Part shown: positions 34,183 through 42,643 of the stretch, in pieces | Position numbering within the stretch: position 1 is the first letter of the stretch | Layout: each line of letters starts with the position of its first letter | Source: Pelotomaculum propionicicum | GTDB lineage: Bacteria; Bacillota; Desulfotomaculia; Desulfotomaculales; Pelotomaculaceae | Direction of reading: 5' to 3' | Assembly (NCBI RefSeq): GCF_004369225.1 | Contig: NZ_QFFZ01000004.1 | Span: 91,244 to 155,243, forward strand | DNA: 64,000 bases | Made by a program: the position numbers and the translations under genes | The notes under the pieces: model-generated | What the model saw: only the letters and a program-made list of their open reading frames with translations | Databases searched by the model: none | What the model was told of the DNA's origin: nothing

Positions 34183-35058
34183 ATGCTGCAGGATTACCTA
34201 TTTCCGGAGACTATCAGTGAGGCTGTTTCCTTCTTAAAAAGCAATGAAGGGCAGGCCAGAATAATTGCCGGCGGCACCGACCTGCTGCTGGATATTCCAG
34301 AAGGCAAGATTAAAACAAGTTGCCTGGTCGATATCACCCGTATTCCTGAACTCAGTAAAATTACCCTGGAGGACGGTGTGATCAGTATCGGGGCGGCGGT
34401 AACTCACAACCAGGCGGCGAATTCGGAACTCATCCAGGAAAAAGCTGCCGCCCTGGCCCAAGCCGCAAGCTGTGTCGGCTCTTATCAAATTAGAAATTCA
34501 GCGACTGTAATCGGCAATGTCTGCAACGCTCAGCCTGCCGCCGACACAGCTGTGGCGCTGGTGGCACTGGGGGCTGTGGCTGAAATAGCCAATCCCGGCG
34601 GCACAGAGTACGTGCCGGTGGAAAAAATGTACGCCGGGGTCGGCAAGTCCACCATTGACAGCGCCAGCCAGCTGGTGACCAGGGTGAGTTTTCCGGCGGC
34701 CCAGAAAAAACAGGGGACTGCCTTTGTGCGCCTGCACCAGCGCAAAGCGCTGGCCCTGCCCATGCTGAATGTGGCGGCCATGGTAGCTCTGGAGGGCGGC
34801 AAGTTCCTGTGGGCACGCATCGCTATGGCGCCGGTCGGTCCGGGACCGGTGCGCGCCTTGAGTGCGGAAGAGATATTAAAAGGCGCCGAAGTCACCCCGG
34901 AAGTGATTGAAAAAGCCGCGCAGTCGGCGCTGGAGCAGGCCAACCCCAGAAGCAGCGCGCTCAGGGGTTCCAAAGAATACCGCACCTCTGTGCTGCCCGT
35001 GCTGGTCAGGAGAGCCCTGGAACAGGCTGTCGCCAATGCCGGGAGCTCATGTAAATAA
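34183..35058 (+). CDS. Molybdenum hydroxylase FAD-binding subunit (XDH/CoxM type)
   Basis: 291 residues with AGAGGAGG before the ATG. Family marks are FPETISEAVSFL, IIAGGTDLLLDIPEGK, IGAAVTHNQ and the FAD-contacting GSYQIRNSATVIGNVCNAQPAADTAVAL. The C-terminal CO-dehydrogenase-flavoprotein domain (ALPMLNVAAMVAL, RIAMAPVGPGPVRA) is complete. It carries electrons from the Fe-S subunit to FAD. Second of three hydroxylase subunits in this operon. Confidence 0.92.
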   Translation: MLQDYLFPETISEAVSFLKSNEGQARIIAGGTDLLLDIPEGKIKTSCLVDITRIPELSKITLEDGVISIGAAVTHNQAANSELIQEKAAALAQAASCVGSYQIRNSATVIGNVCNAQPAADTAVALVALGAVAEIANPGGTEYVPVEKMYAGVGKSTIDSASQLVTRVSFPAAQKKQGTAFVRLHQRKALALPMLNVAAMVALEGGKFLWARIAMAPVGPGPVRALSAEEILKGAEVTPEVIEKAAQSALEQANPRSSALRGSKEYRTSVLPVLVRRALEQAVANAGSSCK

Positions 35059-35080
35059 ATTTTTTGAGAGGAGGTCTATT

Positions 35081-35560
35081 ATGAGCTCGAAAATTCTTAA
35101 ATTCACACTGAACGGGGAACCAGTGGAAATAGCCGTTTCTCCTGAAGATATGCTTGTAGATGTATTAAGGGACAAGCTTGAGCTGACCGGGACAAAAAAA
35201 GGATGCGGCAAGGGAGAGTGCGGCGCCTGCACTATTATCATGGATGGTGAGGCTGTGAATTCCTGCCTTGTGCCGGCCATGAAAGCCATGAGCGCCAGTG
35301 TTGAAACCATCGAAGGCATCGGCGGCCCCGGAAAGTTTCACCCGGTGCAGGAGACTTTTATGGACCTGGGAGCTATCCAGTGCGGCTTTTGCACACCTGG
35401 CATGATTATGTCCTCAAAGGCGCTGCTGGACAAAACAACCAGCCCTACCAGCCAGGAGATTAAGAAGGCTCTTGCCGGCAATATCTGCCGCTGCACGGGC
35501 TACGTTAAAATTGAGGAAGCGGTAATGGCAGCCGCTGAAAAGATGAGAGAGAAACAGTAA
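35081..35560 (+). CDS. Molybdenum hydroxylase [2Fe-2S] subunit
   Basis: 159 residues from ATG 35081, chosen for GAGAGGAGG just before it; the longer frame from 34907 lies inside the FAD subunit gene. Plant-type cluster motif GCGKGECGACTIIMDGEAVNSC and the second cluster CGFCTPGMIM plus CRCTGYVKI are complete. It relays electrons from the molybdenum subunit to the FAD subunit. Confidence 0.94.
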   Translation: MSSKILKFTLNGEPVEIAVSPEDMLVDVLRDKLELTGTKKGCGKGECGACTIIMDGEAVNSCLVPAMKAMSASVETIEGIGGPGKFHPVQETFMDLGAIQCGFCTPGMIMSSKALLDKTTSPTSQEIKKALAGNICRCTGYVKIEEAVMAAAEKMREKQ

Positions 35561-35573
35561 AGGAGGGGGCAGC

Positions 35574-37904
35574 ATGAAAGAATACAATGTAGTGGGCCAT
35601 AGTGTAAGGAGGCTGGACGCGGTAGAAAAGGCTACCGGTACAGCCGGATTTACCAGCGATATGAAACTGCCGGGCATGTTATACGCGAAAGTGCTGCGCA
35701 GCCCGTACGCGCATGCCAGGATCCTGAGCATTGACACTTCTGAGGCGGAAAAACTGCCCGGGGTAAAGGCTGTGGCGACCCACAAAAACACACCAAGAGA
35801 GTTGTTTAACACATCGGCTACCATGACCTTTACAGTGCCTCCGATGGTACCGGTGCTGGACCAGTATATTTTCGACAATGTAGTGCGCTACGTGGGAGAT
35901 GAAGTGGCGGCTGTAGCTGCTGTCACTGAAAAAATAGCCGAGGCGGCATTAAAACTGATCAAGGTCGAATACGAACTTCTTCCCGCGGTTTTTGACCCGC
36001 TTGAGGCTATGACTCCTGAAGCGCCTGTAATCCACGAGTCTCACAAAAAGAACATTCCCGGCGGTGAAGTTATCCAAATCCCTTACGGAGATGCGGAGAA
36101 GGGGTTTGCCGAATCAGACCTGATCATCGAAAAAACGTTCAAAGTTCCGGTGCAGAAACAAGCGCAGATGGAAACACAAGCCGCTGTGGCCCAGGTTGGG
36201 CTGGACGGAAAAATAACTGTCTGGAGCACCACCCAGACGCCGCACCCGACAAAAATGATTTTAGCCAAGATCTTCAGTGTTCCCGAGAGCAAGATCAGGG
36301 TGCTCAACCCGCCTTACATCGGCGGCGGTTTCGGCGTGCGGATCGGCCTCAGCGCCAAAGCGGAGCCTATCGCGGTGGCGCTGTCCATGCTGGCCAAAAA
36401 GCCGGTCAAAATAGTTTACACCAGGAAAGAAGATTTTATTGCATCCGATACCCGTCATGCCGGTTATGTGACCGTAAAGCTGGGAGCGAAAAAAGACGGC
36501 GCCTTCCATGCCATGTATCTGAAAGCAATCCTTAACGGGGGCGCGTACTGCAGCTTCAGCTGCGAGACTCCCGGCGTGCTTGGCTGCATGGGTATGGCTG
36601 TTTACCGCATCCCCAACCAGTTTTATTACGGTCACAGTGTCTATACCAACACTACTCCGAGCGGCGCCATGCGCGGTTTCGGCAACCCGCAGGCGATGTA
36701 CCCAATTGAGTCGGTTGTTGACATGATGGCGGAACAACTGGGCATGGATCCCCTTGAACTGCGGCTGAAGAATATCATGCAGGTGGGCGATCCCTGGCCC
36801 CTTCCCTATAAATGCAGTTCGACCGGTCTGGCCGAGTGTATTGCCAAAGGCGCCAGGAGTATTGGCTGGGAAAAGCGCGGCAAGTTAAACAAGCCGGGCG
36901 CCAAAAAGTTGAGAGGTATCGGCATGGGAGTCGGTACGCACTGCAGCAACGCCTGGCCCTGGTGCGGAGATTACGACAACGCCTATATCACTGTCCAGCA
37001 GGACGGTTCCATCCACCTGGCGACCGGCGTGCCTGATATGGGTACTGGGACCAGCACCTCATTGCCGCAAATCGCCGCTGAAGTGATGGGTGTTGGCCTT
37101 GACAAGGTCAGTATTACATTTGCCGATTCAGCGTCGACCCCGTTTACTATCGGCAGCCACGCCAGCCGCACCCTGTACGCCGCCGGCACCGCGGTGGTTG
37201 AGGCCGCCAGGGATGCCAGAAAACAGGTCCTTGAATACGCGGGCGAGTTCTTGAAGGTTGCGCCGGAAAGGCTGGAACTGAAGGATTCGGTCATATATGT
37301 AACCGGGCAGGCTGTCGGTAACGACTGCTCAGGATCCGGAGTGTGCCAAACCGGAGAATCAGAAAGAAAAAGCATATCACTAAAAGAACTGGCTTATAAC
37401 GCGCACCTGCGCAACAAGCAGTTTATCGGCGTCGGTCGGATAGTGCCTGATAACGCTCCCCCCTGGCATGCCCACTTTGCCGAGGTGGAGGTCGACACTG
37501 AATTGGGCCAGATAAGAGTGATAAAAGTTGCAGCTGTCCACGATGTCGGCAAAGCCGTCAATCCCATGATCGTTGAAGGACAGATTGAGGGCGGCGTCCT
37601 GATGGGAATTGGTTACGCGCTCAGTGAAGAAATAAAGTACGATGAAAAAGGAAAGCAGCTCCATGACAGCTTCCACAAGTATATGCTGGCTACAGCGGAT
37701 GACACGCCGGAAATCGATGTGATGATAGTCGAGTCGAATGACCCCACCGGTCCTTTCGGAGCCAAGGGCGTTGGTGAAACAGGCCTTGTGCCTACAGCGG
37801 CGGCAATTGCCAACGCGGTTTACGATGCCACCGGCATCCGTTTTACTGAAATACCGCTGACTGAGGAAAGAGTTTTCCGGGCTCTGGCAGAAAACAGAAA
37901 GTAA
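35574..37904 (+). CDS. Molybdenum hydroxylase catalytic subunit (xanthine dehydrogenase family)
   Basis: 776 residues, AAAGGAGGGGG before the ATG. Molybdopterin-binding landmarks: GGGFGVRIGLSAKAEPIAVAL, GAMRGFGNPQ, GTGTSTSLPQIAAEVMGV, HASRTLYAAGTAV and GAKGVGETGL, where the glutamate is the catalytic base. Substrates in this family include purines, nicotinate and aromatic acids; they cannot be told apart here. Maturation genes yqeC and xdhC in the same operon suggest a selenium-dependent purine hydroxylase or relative. The nfnAB genes in front may pass the electrons to NADP or ferredoxin. Confidence 0.92.
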   Translation: MKEYNVVGHSVRRLDAVEKATGTAGFTSDMKLPGMLYAKVLRSPYAHARILSIDTSEAEKLPGVKAVATHKNTPRELFNTSATMTFTVPPMVPVLDQYIFDNVVRYVGDEVAAVAAVTEKIAEAALKLIKVEYELLPAVFDPLEAMTPEAPVIHESHKKNIPGGEVIQIPYGDAEKGFAESDLIIEKTFKVPVQKQAQMETQAAVAQVGLDGKITVWSTTQTPHPTKMILAKIFSVPESKIRVLNPPYIGGGFGVRIGLSAKAEPIAVALSMLAKKPVKIVYTRKEDFIASDTRHAGYVTVKLGAKKDGAFHAMYLKAILNGGAYCSFSCETPGVLGCMGMAVYRIPNQFYYGHSVYTNTTPSGAMRGFGNPQAMYPIESVVDMMAEQLGMDPLELRLKNIMQVGDPWPLPYKCSSTGLAECIAKGARSIGWEKRGKLNKPGAKKLRGIGMGVGTHCSNAWPWCGDYDNAYITVQQDGSIHLATGVPDMGTGTSTSLPQIAAEVMGVGLDKVSITFADSASTPFTIGSHASRTLYAAGTAVVEAARDARKQVLEYAGEFLKVAPERLELKDSVIYVTGQAVGNDCSGSGVCQTGESERKSISLKELAYNAHLRNKQFIGVGRIVPDNAPPWHAHFAEVEVDTELGQIRVIKVAAVHDVGKAVNPMIVEGQIEGGVLMGIGYALSEEIKYDEKGKQLHDSFHKYMLATADDTPEIDVMIVESNDPTGPFGAKGVGETGLVPTAAAIANAVYDATGIRFTEIPLTEERVFRALAENRK

Positions 37905-37922
37905 CCTCACCCAAAAGGTTTG

Positions 37923-37948
37923 GGCCTGCCGCTGACATGCGGCAGGCC
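37923..37948 (+). promoter_or_regulatory. Strong hairpin between the hydroxylase and MoeA-like genes
   Basis: GGCCTGCCGC (37923-37932) pairs with GCGGCAGGCC (37939-37948) around a six-base loop. No T-run follows, so it may only slow polymerase or protect the 3' end of the upstream message; it could lower expression of the maturation genes. Confidence 0.55.
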
Positions 37949-38046
37949 TGTCCCGGTCAAGCAAACCTGTTTTCATCCTGCCCGCTGCTTGAGCAGCCGC
38001 ATGGTGTCAAAAAGGCCGGTGTTGTTAAGCAAAGGGGGTCGAGAGC

Positions 38047-39090
38047 TTGAAACTACAGACGGTTAGAGTGGAGGACGCTGTCGGAAAAGTCTTGAGCCAT
38101 GATATAACAAGAATTGTCAAGGGAGAATTTAAAGGCGCCTCTTTTAAGAAGGGTAGAGTTATAAATAAAAAAGATATTCCTGAACTGCTCAAACTGGGCA
38201 AGGAAAATATTTATGTCCTGGAACTGGAGCACGGTGAAGTCCATGAAGATGAAGCCGGGATCAGACTGGGAATTGCTGTGGCCGGCGAAAATACGCAATG
38301 GCGCGGGCCGAAGGAAAGCAGGGTGAATATTTATGCCTGCTGTGACGGGCTTTTAAAAATAAATGTGCCGTTCCTGGAAGCCGTCAACGGACTGCCGGAT
38401 GTGATTTTATCCACCCTGTTTAACAACACTGTTGTAAAAAAAGGCGACCTGCTGGCCGGTACCAAGGTAATCCCCCTGCTGGTACCCGAGCAGACGCTGG
38501 CCGAGGCTGAAAGGATCTGCCGGGAGGCCGGCTGGCTGATCAAGGTAAAACCGTTTAAAGCACATAAAGTAGGCGTTGTAATCACAGGGAATGAAGTCTA
38601 CAAAAAGCGGATCAGAGATGCTTTTGGACCGGTCATTACGGAAAAGGTGGAAGCGTTTGGCTCTGCGGTGATGAGGATTGAATACGTCCCCGATGACCGT
38701 GACGCGATCAAGGATAGTATATGTCAAATGGCTGCCGGCGGGGCCCAGATAATTTTTGTCACCGGCGGCATGTCTGTCGACCCTGATGACGTTACCCCAA
38801 AAGCCATCCGCTTGACGGGTGCGGTTGTGGAAAAATACGGCGCTCCGGCGCTGCCGGGAGCCATGTTTATGCTGGCTTACCTGGGTGAGGCGCCTGTTCT
38901 GGGCATCCCGGCCTGCGGCATGTTTTTTAAGACCACCATTGTAGATTTGCTGCTGCCCAGGCTTTTAGCCGGCGAGAGGGTTCATGGCAGGGATATAGTG
39001 GCCCTGGCGCACGGCGGTCTCTGCAGGTTGTGCGACCAGTGCAGGTTTCCCAACTGTACATTTGGCAGGGGCGCCGGCAGTTTGTGCTAA
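38047..39090 (+). CDS. MoeA/MogA-like molybdopterin-binding protein with cysteine-rich tail
   Basis: 347 residues from TTG 38047 with GGGGGT before it. The middle and C-terminal part is a MoCF_biosynth (MoeA/MoaB-like) domain: VGVVITGNEVYKKRI, IIFVTGGMSVDPDDVTP and PVLGIPACGMFFKTT. The N-terminus (EDAVGKVLSHDITRI) resembles MoeA domain I but is shorter. The last 22 residues carry five cysteines (CRLCDQCRFPNC, then C near the end). It probably handles molybdopterin for the upstream hydroxylase. Related proteins in clostridia are annotated only as molybdopterin-binding. Confidence 0.8.
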   Translation: MKLQTVRVEDAVGKVLSHDITRIVKGEFKGASFKKGRVINKKDIPELLKLGKENIYVLELEHGEVHEDEAGIRLGIAVAGENTQWRGPKESRVNIYACCDGLLKINVPFLEAVNGLPDVILSTLFNNTVVKKGDLLAGTKVIPLLVPEQTLAEAERICREAGWLIKVKPFKAHKVGVVITGNEVYKKRIRDAFGPVITEKVEAFGSAVMRIEYVPDDRDAIKDSICQMAAGGAQIIFVTGGMSVDPDDVTPKAIRLTGAVVEKYGAPALPGAMFMLAYLGEAPVLGIPACGMFFKTTIVDLLLPRLLAGERVHGRDIVALAHGGLCRLCDQCRFPNCTFGRGAGSLC

Positions 39091-39126
39091 AAAGCCGCGG
39101 GGCGGCTAAGGAAGGGGGAAAGGCGC

Positions 39127-40254
39127 ATGGGTATTTTTAATCTGCGCCGGGAAATTGTTGTTGTGACTGTAATCAGCCATACAAGTCTCCCCTCTAACCT
39201 GGTAGGCAGGAAGAAAGCTTTTACTCTGCGTGAAGAAGCCGGCGACCTGAGGCCGCCCTGGTTGGAAAACCAGGTGGCGTCGCACGCCAGGCAGGTTCTG
39301 GACGGGGGTATGTTCAAGGTTGTCAGCCTGCACAATCCTTTCAAGCCGGAGGAAAAGGCGACTGTCATGATCGAACCTTATCTGCCACCCTGCGACTTAA
39401 TCATTTTAGGCGGCGGGCATATTGCCCTGCCGCTGGCCTCTGTCGGCCGGCTGCTGGGCTACCACGTCACAGTGGTTGACGACCGGCCTGAGTTTATTGC
39501 AGCGGAGCGGGTTCCCTCAGCCGACAGGGGTGTTTTTTGCAGTTTTGATCATATTGAAGAGCACATTGATTTTGGGCCGGGAAGCAGTGTGGTGATTGTA
39601 ACCCGTGGCCACCTGCATGATTTGGACTGCCTGCGCAAGGTGCTTAAACACAATGTGGCCTATATCGGCATGATCGGCAGCAGGCGTAAAGTCAATATGG
39701 CTAAAGAAGAACTTTTAGCCCAGGGCTTTGACCGGCGGTTGATTGACTCAGTGCATATGCCTGTAGGCCTGGATATAGGCGCGCAGACACCGGAAGAAAT
39801 TGCTGTAAGCATAGGGGCTGAATTGATCAAAGTCCGGCGGGGGGGAAGCGCGCTTTCCTTAAAAGAGGGCTGTACAACTGGAGAAAAGCGCTTAGATACA
39901 GGTGAAATGCCCAAGGCCGCTGATTTGGATATTTTGCAGAAAGCGGTGAAAGCGGCCTGCGACAATGTGCCGGCGGCTATGGCCACCATAGTAAGGACGA
40001 AGGGCTCAACACCGCGCAAAGCCGGGGCAAGGATGCTGGTCTATGGTGACGGCCGCATTTGTGGGACCATCGGCGGCGGGTCCGGGGAGTTTGAAATAAG
40101 AATGCAGGCTTTAAACGTGATCAATGATTTTGTCCCGGTCCTCCATGTAATTGCTATGGACGCGGAGAAAGCGGCCGGGGAGGGAATGATCTGCGGCGGG
40201 TCAATGGAGGTCTTTATTGAACCGGTGCGTGCTTTAGCAGGGATCTTTCACTGA
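39127..40254 (+). CDS. xdhC: XdhC-family molybdenum hydroxylase maturation protein, permuted layout
   Basis: 375 residues. The central part (~85-240) is the XdhC Rossmann domain (LIILGGGHIALPLASVGRLLGY, VVDDRPEF, MIGSRRK, GLDIGAQTPEEIAVSI). The CoxI/XdhC domain, normally N-terminal, is found after it (~265-370: AATIVRTKGSTPRKAGARML-like sequence, GTIGGGSGEFE, MICGGSMEVFIEP). XdhC binds the molybdenum cofactor, supports its sulfuration and inserts it in the hydroxylase. Both halves look intact. Confidence 0.8.
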   Translation: MGIFNLRREIVVVTVISHTSLPSNLVGRKKAFTLREEAGDLRPPWLENQVASHARQVLDGGMFKVVSLHNPFKPEEKATVMIEPYLPPCDLIILGGGHIALPLASVGRLLGYHVTVVDDRPEFIAAERVPSADRGVFCSFDHIEEHIDFGPGSSVVIVTRGHLHDLDCLRKVLKHNVAYIGMIGSRRKVNMAKEELLAQGFDRRLIDSVHMPVGLDIGAQTPEEIAVSIGAELIKVRRGGSALSLKEGCTTGEKRLDTGEMPKAADLDILQKAVKAACDNVPAAMATIVRTKGSTPRKAGARMLVYGDGRICGTIGGGSGEFEIRMQALNVINDFVPVLHVIAMDAEKAAGEGMICGGSMEVFIEPVRALAGIFH

Positions 40255-40264
40255 GGTGAGACTC

Positions 40265-40369
40265 TTGAGCGGCGCAGGTCGGTTGGTAGTAATTAAGGGA
40301 GGGCGGCGGCGTGCTGGAAGCTGTGTGCGGTTATTATTACCAGGACAAAAAAGGAAGAAGCTGTCATGA
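40265..40369 (+). pseudogene. Possible truncated start of a YqeB/EF2563-type gene
   Basis: A TTG frame with GAGGTGAG before it encodes 34 residues, first GRLVVIKGG and then basic, unlike sequence. YqeB proteins of selenium-dependent hydroxylase operons start with a VVIxGxGD strand-loop, so this could be a decayed first strand. The region between xdhC and yqeC is otherwise empty. Weak evidence; it may be only a leader. Confidence 0.25.
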
Positions 40370-41127
40370 AAATTATGGAAGCACTCAGCCTGTCAGATAG
40401 GGGAGGCGTTGTTTCATTTGCCGGCGGCGGGGGCAAAACGTCGCTGATGTTTCGGCTGAACAGTGAAATACCTGTTAGGTGCAGGGTTGTATTGACAACC
40501 ACAACGAAAATACAAGTGCCCCCGACGAATAAATATCCAACCCTGCTCTTGTCAAAAAAAGGCCAGATCAATAAAGCTCTGGAGAGCCTGCTTCAGTCAG
40601 GGATAAGGCCTGTGTTGGGCCTGCAGCCTCTAAATGGCAATAAAATTAAAGGTTTTAGCGCGCAGTGGCTGGACAGAATTATTAATGGTACCAGCGGTTC
40701 AGGAAATTTTGTGCTGGTTGAAGCGGATGGGTCTAAGGGGCGATCCCTTAAAGGCTACCTTGATTACGAGCCGGTTATCCCCCGGTCCACAACACTGCTG
40801 GTAGTGGTCATAGGCGCCGATGTAATCGGCAGGACGCTCAATGACAGTTTCACGCACCGTCCGGCAGTGATTTCCAAAATGATTGGACTCAAGCCTGGAG
40901 AAATCGTAGATCCCGAGAATATAGCCAGGCTGATCATCCACCCGCGGGGGGTTTTGCGCTCCTGCCCGCCCGGCGCCAGGATTATCCCTTTTATCAACAA
41001 GGCGGATTGCCTGGCAAAGCGGGACGACGCGTACAGGCTGGCAAATTTTCTGCTCGGCGGGAGGATCAGGAGGGTTATTCTCGGTTCCGCCATCAGTAAA
41101 GACCCGGTTATCGACGTTATAGACTAA
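40366..41127 (+). CDS. yqeC: Selenium-dependent molybdenum hydroxylase accessory protein YqeC
   Basis: 253 residues, AAGGAAGAAG before the ATG. N-terminal P-loop VSFAGGGGKTSLMF, TTTTKIQVP, FVLVEADGSKGRSLKGY and ALINKAD-like FINKADCLAKRDDAYRLA are family marks. YqeC genes occur with selenophosphate synthetase in genomes that use a labile selenium cofactor in molybdenum hydroxylases. Its presence suggests that the hydroxylase encoded upstream is of that type. Last gene of the operon, followed by a long terminator hairpin. Confidence 0.88.
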   Translation: MKIMEALSLSDRGGVVSFAGGGGKTSLMFRLNSEIPVRCRVVLTTTTKIQVPPTNKYPTLLLSKKGQINKALESLLQSGIRPVLGLQPLNGNKIKGFSAQWLDRIINGTSGSGNFVLVEADGSKGRSLKGYLDYEPVIPRSTTLLVVVIGADVIGRTLNDSFTHRPAVISKMIGLKPGEIVDPENIARLIIHPRGVLRSCPPGARIIPFINKADCLAKRDDAYRLANFLLGGRIRRVILGSAISKDPVIDVID

Positions 41128-41191
41128 CTGAGAGAGCCATGAAAATAGCATGTAAATTGCTTACCCTCAACATATTCACTACTTCCTAATT

Positions 41192-41250
41192 CCTTTGGCA
41201 TGGATGATAATTCCAATAAAAAAATTATCCATGTCAAGGGGCATTTTTTT
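41192..41250 (+). terminator. Strong terminator of the nfn-hydroxylase operon
   Basis: A 14-base-pair stem with two wobbles is formed by 41192-41205 (CCTTTGGCATGGAT) and 41227-41240, with an additional AATT/AATT pair inside. Seven T residues follow at 41244-41250. Confidence 0.85.
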
Positions 41251-41287
41251 GAAACGATGACTAAAAAAGGTAGTTGTGTTATTGCAG

Positions 41288-42439
41288 CTATTTAACTATT
41301 TCATCTGAATTGTAGGACACATCCTCGTTCCAGAGCAGCCAGGTTTTAATGTTGTTATCTTCCGTGGCGTTTATCTGTGCCCTGATTTCATTTCTGCCAT
41401 ACGGGGGCTGCGACCACGAAAAAGCCTGCAGCCAGGGGCGCAGCCGGCAGCCGCTTGGTTCCACCAGCGTCTGGAATCCTTTCAAAGAGGCGTCTATTAC
41501 TTCATAGGGGTGCGCGTTGGGGTTTTCAAAGCCGTAATTGCCCGGCCCGTAATGGGACGGGTAAGACATTGGCGACAGGTAGTCAACATAAGGCGCCATA
41601 CGCTCGGGCCGCTGACCTATGCCCTGGTCGTCCTCCGCTATGGACATGTAACCGAATACAGTCGCTGAGAACAGCCTGTCCCGGGTTATGGCCGACCTGA
41701 CCTCACTGAGGTAGCCAGCTATGACATCAACCCTGGTGCGGCTGTCATCTGCCGCTTTGCAGTTGTAAACGGCTGTCTGTGCCGCCCTGCCCTCCGGAAA
41801 CCTGATATAGTCGAACTGGACCTCGTCAAACCCCAACTGGTAGGCTTCTACAGCCAGCTCTAAATTATAATCCTGCACCTCCTTACTGTAAGGGTCCACC
41901 CAGGTCCCTCCGGCCAGGGGGCTGCCGCCGGCTGTCCTAACCATCAAATCCGGCCTTTTTTGCGCTAATAAAGGGTCCCGGAAAACCACGATCCGGGCGA
42001 TGGAATAGATCCCCCTGTCTTTAAGATCCTGAAGCCGCTCCCTGATGGGCAGCACCCCCAGTCCTGCGCCTGTCGCTCCGGCCAGCTTGACCTGCGTAGC
42101 GTAACCCACCTGCCCGGACTCATCCTTTACATCCAGCTGCATGGCGTTTAAACCGGCACTGTCAATTAAAGCCAGCATCTCCTGCCACCCACTGTCTGAC
42201 GCGGCCCGGCCAAAGGATACATGCACTCCCCTGGCCTGGGCAGACTGCTCTTTTAAGCTTTCATAATCTTTTATTTTCTGCTGGAGCTGTTCCGTCGGGG
42301 CTTGCCCGGTTTCAAAGCTATCGCCGGACCCTAAGCCGTTCTTATTGACCTGGGAAGGGCCTTCAAAGGGCTGCCAGGTTAAAAACCCGGCTAAAAATAC
42401 CGCCAGTATGGTTAGGCCGAGTGCTGTTTTACTAAACAA
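41288..42439 (-). CDS. Putative secreted glycoside hydrolase (DUF4015 family)
   Basis: 383 residues from TTG 42439 with AAAGGGG upstream. An N-terminal membrane anchor/signal (LGLTILAVFLAGFLTW) is followed by a linker with coiled-coil character and then a TIM-barrel-like domain: RGVHVSFGRAA, NAMQLDVKDESGQVGYAT, SIARIVVFRDPLLAQ, WVDPYSKEVQDYNLELAVEAY, GFDEVQFDYIRFPEG and YVDYLSPMSYPSHYGPGNYG. This is the DUF4015 putative glycosyl hydrolase family found on clostridial surfaces. Acidic residues in the VQFDYIRFPE strand may be catalytic. Natural substrate unknown. Confidence 0.8.
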   Translation of the reverse strand: MFSKTALGLTILAVFLAGFLTWQPFEGPSQVNKNGLGSGDSFETGQAPTEQLQQKIKDYESLKEQSAQARGVHVSFGRAASDSGWQEMLALIDSAGLNAMQLDVKDESGQVGYATQVKLAGATGAGLGVLPIRERLQDLKDRGIYSIARIVVFRDPLLAQKRPDLMVRTAGGSPLAGGTWVDPYSKEVQDYNLELAVEAYQLGFDEVQFDYIRFPEGRAAQTAVYNCKAADDSRTRVDVIAGYLSEVRSAITRDRLFSATVFGYMSIAEDDQGIGQRPERMAPYVDYLSPMSYPSHYGPGNYGFENPNAHPYEVIDASLKGFQTLVEPSGCRLRPWLQAFSWSQPPYGRNEIRAQINATEDNNIKTWLLWNEDVSYNSDEIVK

Positions 42440-42643
42440 GGTTCAGGCCCCTTTCTCTTTCTGCCAGGTGAGACTTTTAGAGTCAAAGTTCGACGTGATT
42501 TGATCAACCTCCTTTGTCATCGGTTTTCTAAAATATGACTGTTTAAATAGTTGAAAGGCTTTAAAACGGAAATTTTTATGGTATATTTTAATTTGAATGG
42601 ATCTGTAACTTAACTTGAATACCCTTAAGGAAGAGGCGGCATT

